This document shows positions 14,459-15,609 of a stretch of DNA of 15,609 nt, piece after piece. The stretch spans positions 31,053-46,661 of the forward strand of contig FR899734.1 of the NCBI GenBank assembly GCA_000437275.1. The letters are read 5' to 3'. A model generated the notes under the pieces. It had not been told where the DNA came from. It saw nothing but the letters and a program-made list of their open reading frames with translations, and ran no database searches. This stretch comes from Clostridium sp. CAG:411. GTDB lineage: Bacteria; Bacillota; Clostridia; Lachnospirales; Lachnospiraceae. The stretch's first letter is position 1. Every line of letters starts with the position of its first letter. The position numbers and the translations under genes were made by a program.

Positions 14459-15199
14459 CTACGCATACATTCCACCATCTACTGAAATCGTTTGTCCTGT
14501 GATATAAGCTGCCTTATCAGAAGCTAAGAATGCTACTGTCTCTGCTATATCCTGCGTACTTCCAAGACGATTTAATGGGATTTGTGCCATCATCTTCTCT
14601 CTTACATCCTCTTTTAAAACTCTTGTCATATCTGTATCAATAAAGCCAGGTGCTACTGCATTTACAGTGATTCCTTTGCCACCAAGTTCCTTTGCCAATG
14701 ACTTTGTCATAGCGATTACGCCCGCTTTGGAGGCACTGTAATTTATCTGTCCAGCATTTCCAACTAAACCTACGATAGAAGATATACTGATAATATGACC
14801 TCCCTTTTGACGGAGCATCTGTCTTGTCACATGACGCATGCAATTAAATGCACCTTTTAGGTTTGTATTAATTACGGCATCAAACTCTTCTTCCTTCATA
14901 ACCATAGTTAAGTTATCTTTTGTAATACCCGCATTATTTACTAAAATATCAATGCTGCCCTGCTCTTTTGCAACCGTTTTTATCATCTCTGCCACCGCAT
15001 CAAAATCCGCTACATCGCAACCATAAACAGATGCTTTTCCACCATTTTCACAAATTTCTTTTGCGGTTTCCTCTGCTGCATCCTTAGAATGTGCATAGTT
15101 TAATACTACTGTTGCCCCATAAGACGCGAGCGTCTTTGCAATCTGACAACCGATTCCCTTTCCTGCACCAGTTACAAGGGCCACTTTTCCTGCTAACAT
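14459..15199 (-). CDS. fabG: 3-oxoacyl-ACP reductase
   Basis: This 246-residue short-chain dehydrogenase reduces 3-oxoacyl-ACP with NADPH. It shows the cofactor loop TGAGKGIG (10-17), NNAG (88-91), and the catalytic triad Ser141 in ISSIVG, Tyr154 and Lys158 in NYSASK. TGQTISVDGG closes the protein. The spacing of Ser, Tyr and Lys equals that of E. coli FabG. A GAGG site precedes the ATG by 7 bases. It lies 27 bp after fabD and 10 bp before fabF. Many SDRs look alike, but position in the operon makes FabG the clear choice. Confidence 0.97.
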   Translation of the reverse strand: MLAGKVALVTGAGKGIGCQIAKTLASYGATVVLNYAHSKDAAEETAKEICENGGKASVYGCDVADFDAVAEMIKTVAKEQGSIDILVNNAGITKDNLTMVMKEEEFDAVINTNLKGAFNCMRHVTRQMLRQKGGHIISISSIVGLVGNAGQINYSASKAGVIAMTKSLAKELGGKGITVNAVAPGFIDTDMTRVLKEDVREKMMAQIPLNRLGSTQDIAETVAFLASDKAAYITGQTISVDGGMYA

Positions 15200-15226
15200 C
15201 GCTTTACCTCATTTCACTTTCTATTC

Positions 15227-15609
15227 TTATTGGAATGCTTCTCGAAGCTTTTCTAAATCTTCCACTGTTTCCACATTAATCACTTTAACCTGACGGTCAA
15301 TTTTCTTAATCAAACTGGTAAGAGTGTGTCCAGGTCCAATTTCTATAAAAGTACCTACACCCTCTTTCATCATTCTTCTAATACTTTCTTCCCAACGCAC
15401 AGAAGAAGAAACCTGCTTTTCCAGCAACGTCTTAATCTCATCTTCTTTGGTAACTACCTCTGCTGTTACATTCGTTACATATGGAATTTCCAATGTATTT
15501 ATGTTTATTGGCTCCAGTTCTTTTGCAAGCTTTTCTCCAGCACCAACCAACATACCTGAGTGGAATGGTCCACTCACCTTCAATGGCATAACACGTTTTA
15601 CTCCCTGTT
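15227..15609 (-). CDS. fabD: Malonyl-CoA:ACP transacylase, C-terminal fragment at window edge
   Basis: The frame is open through the window edge, so only the last 127 or so codons are visible. QGVKRVMPLKVSGPFHS is the characteristic FabD segment bearing the active-site His, followed by NINTLEIPYVTNVTAE and FIEIGPGHTLTSLIKK. The nucleophile GHSxG region lies outside the window. The enzyme moves malonyl from CoA to ACP. The internal ATG at 15589 is not the true start, because coding similarity continues upstream of it. The gene is immediately followed by fabG. Confidence 0.95.
   Translation of the reverse strand, partial: QGVKRVMPLKVSGPFHSGMLVGAGEKLAKELEPININTLEIPYVTNVTAEVVTKEDEIKTLLEKQVSSSVRWEESIRRMMKEGVGTFIEIGPGHTLTSLIKKIDRQVKVINVETVEDLEKLREAFQ

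Overview
The window looks like part of a chromosome from a low-GC Gram-positive member of the Clostridia, most likely a Lachnospiraceae-type gut anaerobe. The evidence is the AT-rich sequence, strong AGGAGG-type ribosome sites with several GTG and TTG starts, the clostridial fab/acc gene order, and a secreted protein with starch-binding modules and Thr-Pro linkers. Every gene I can support lies on the minus strand, so transcription runs from high to low coordinates.

Region 15609 to 9160 is the distal part of a fatty-acid synthesis operon: fabD (only its C-terminal end), fabG, fabF, accB, fabZ, accC, accD and accA, ending at a strong intrinsic terminator. AccB, AccC, AccD and AccA form acetyl-CoA carboxylase, which makes malonyl-CoA. 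FabD loads malonyl onto ACP, FabF condenses, FabG reduces and FabZ dehydrates. The enoyl reductase, the ACP gene and the operon promoter are not in the window and presumably lie upstream. Genes are 10-30 bp apart, and accD and accA overlap by 8 bp.

Region 9145 to 5906 holds an unrecognised 374-residue protein with its own sigma-A-type promoter, then an apparent cluster of a divergent RsmH-type 16S rRNA methyltransferase, a YbaK-type Cys-tRNA(Pro) deacylase and a 77-residue charged, coiled-coil-like protein.

Region 5841 to 3230 is a monocistronic unit with a clear extended -10 promoter and terminator. It encodes an 823-residue secreted protein: signal peptide, a DUF6273-like domain, then three CBM25-like starch-binding modules joined by Thr-Pro linkers. 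No glycoside hydrolase domain is visible.

Region 3158 to 661 is the most intriguing part. It holds a two-domain protein with an NTP_transf_5-like nucleotidyltransferase half and an HPr-kinase-like half. Downstream, with its own promoter and a helically phased TGTA-repeat array, is a 61-residue peptide. Its N-terminus carries a W-x2-P-x-I-x2-L motif with the spacing of the lasso-peptide leader motif Y-x2-P-x-L-x2-L. The kinase and nucleotidyltransferase families are known tailoring enzymes of paeninodin/pseudomycoidin-type lasso clusters, but no lasso cyclase, leader-binding protein, peptidase or exporter is present, and the peptide lacks the ring-forming acid. This may be a reduced, non-lasso RiPP-like locus. 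A nitrilase-family amidohydrolase, cut by the window edge, follows beyond a strong terminator.
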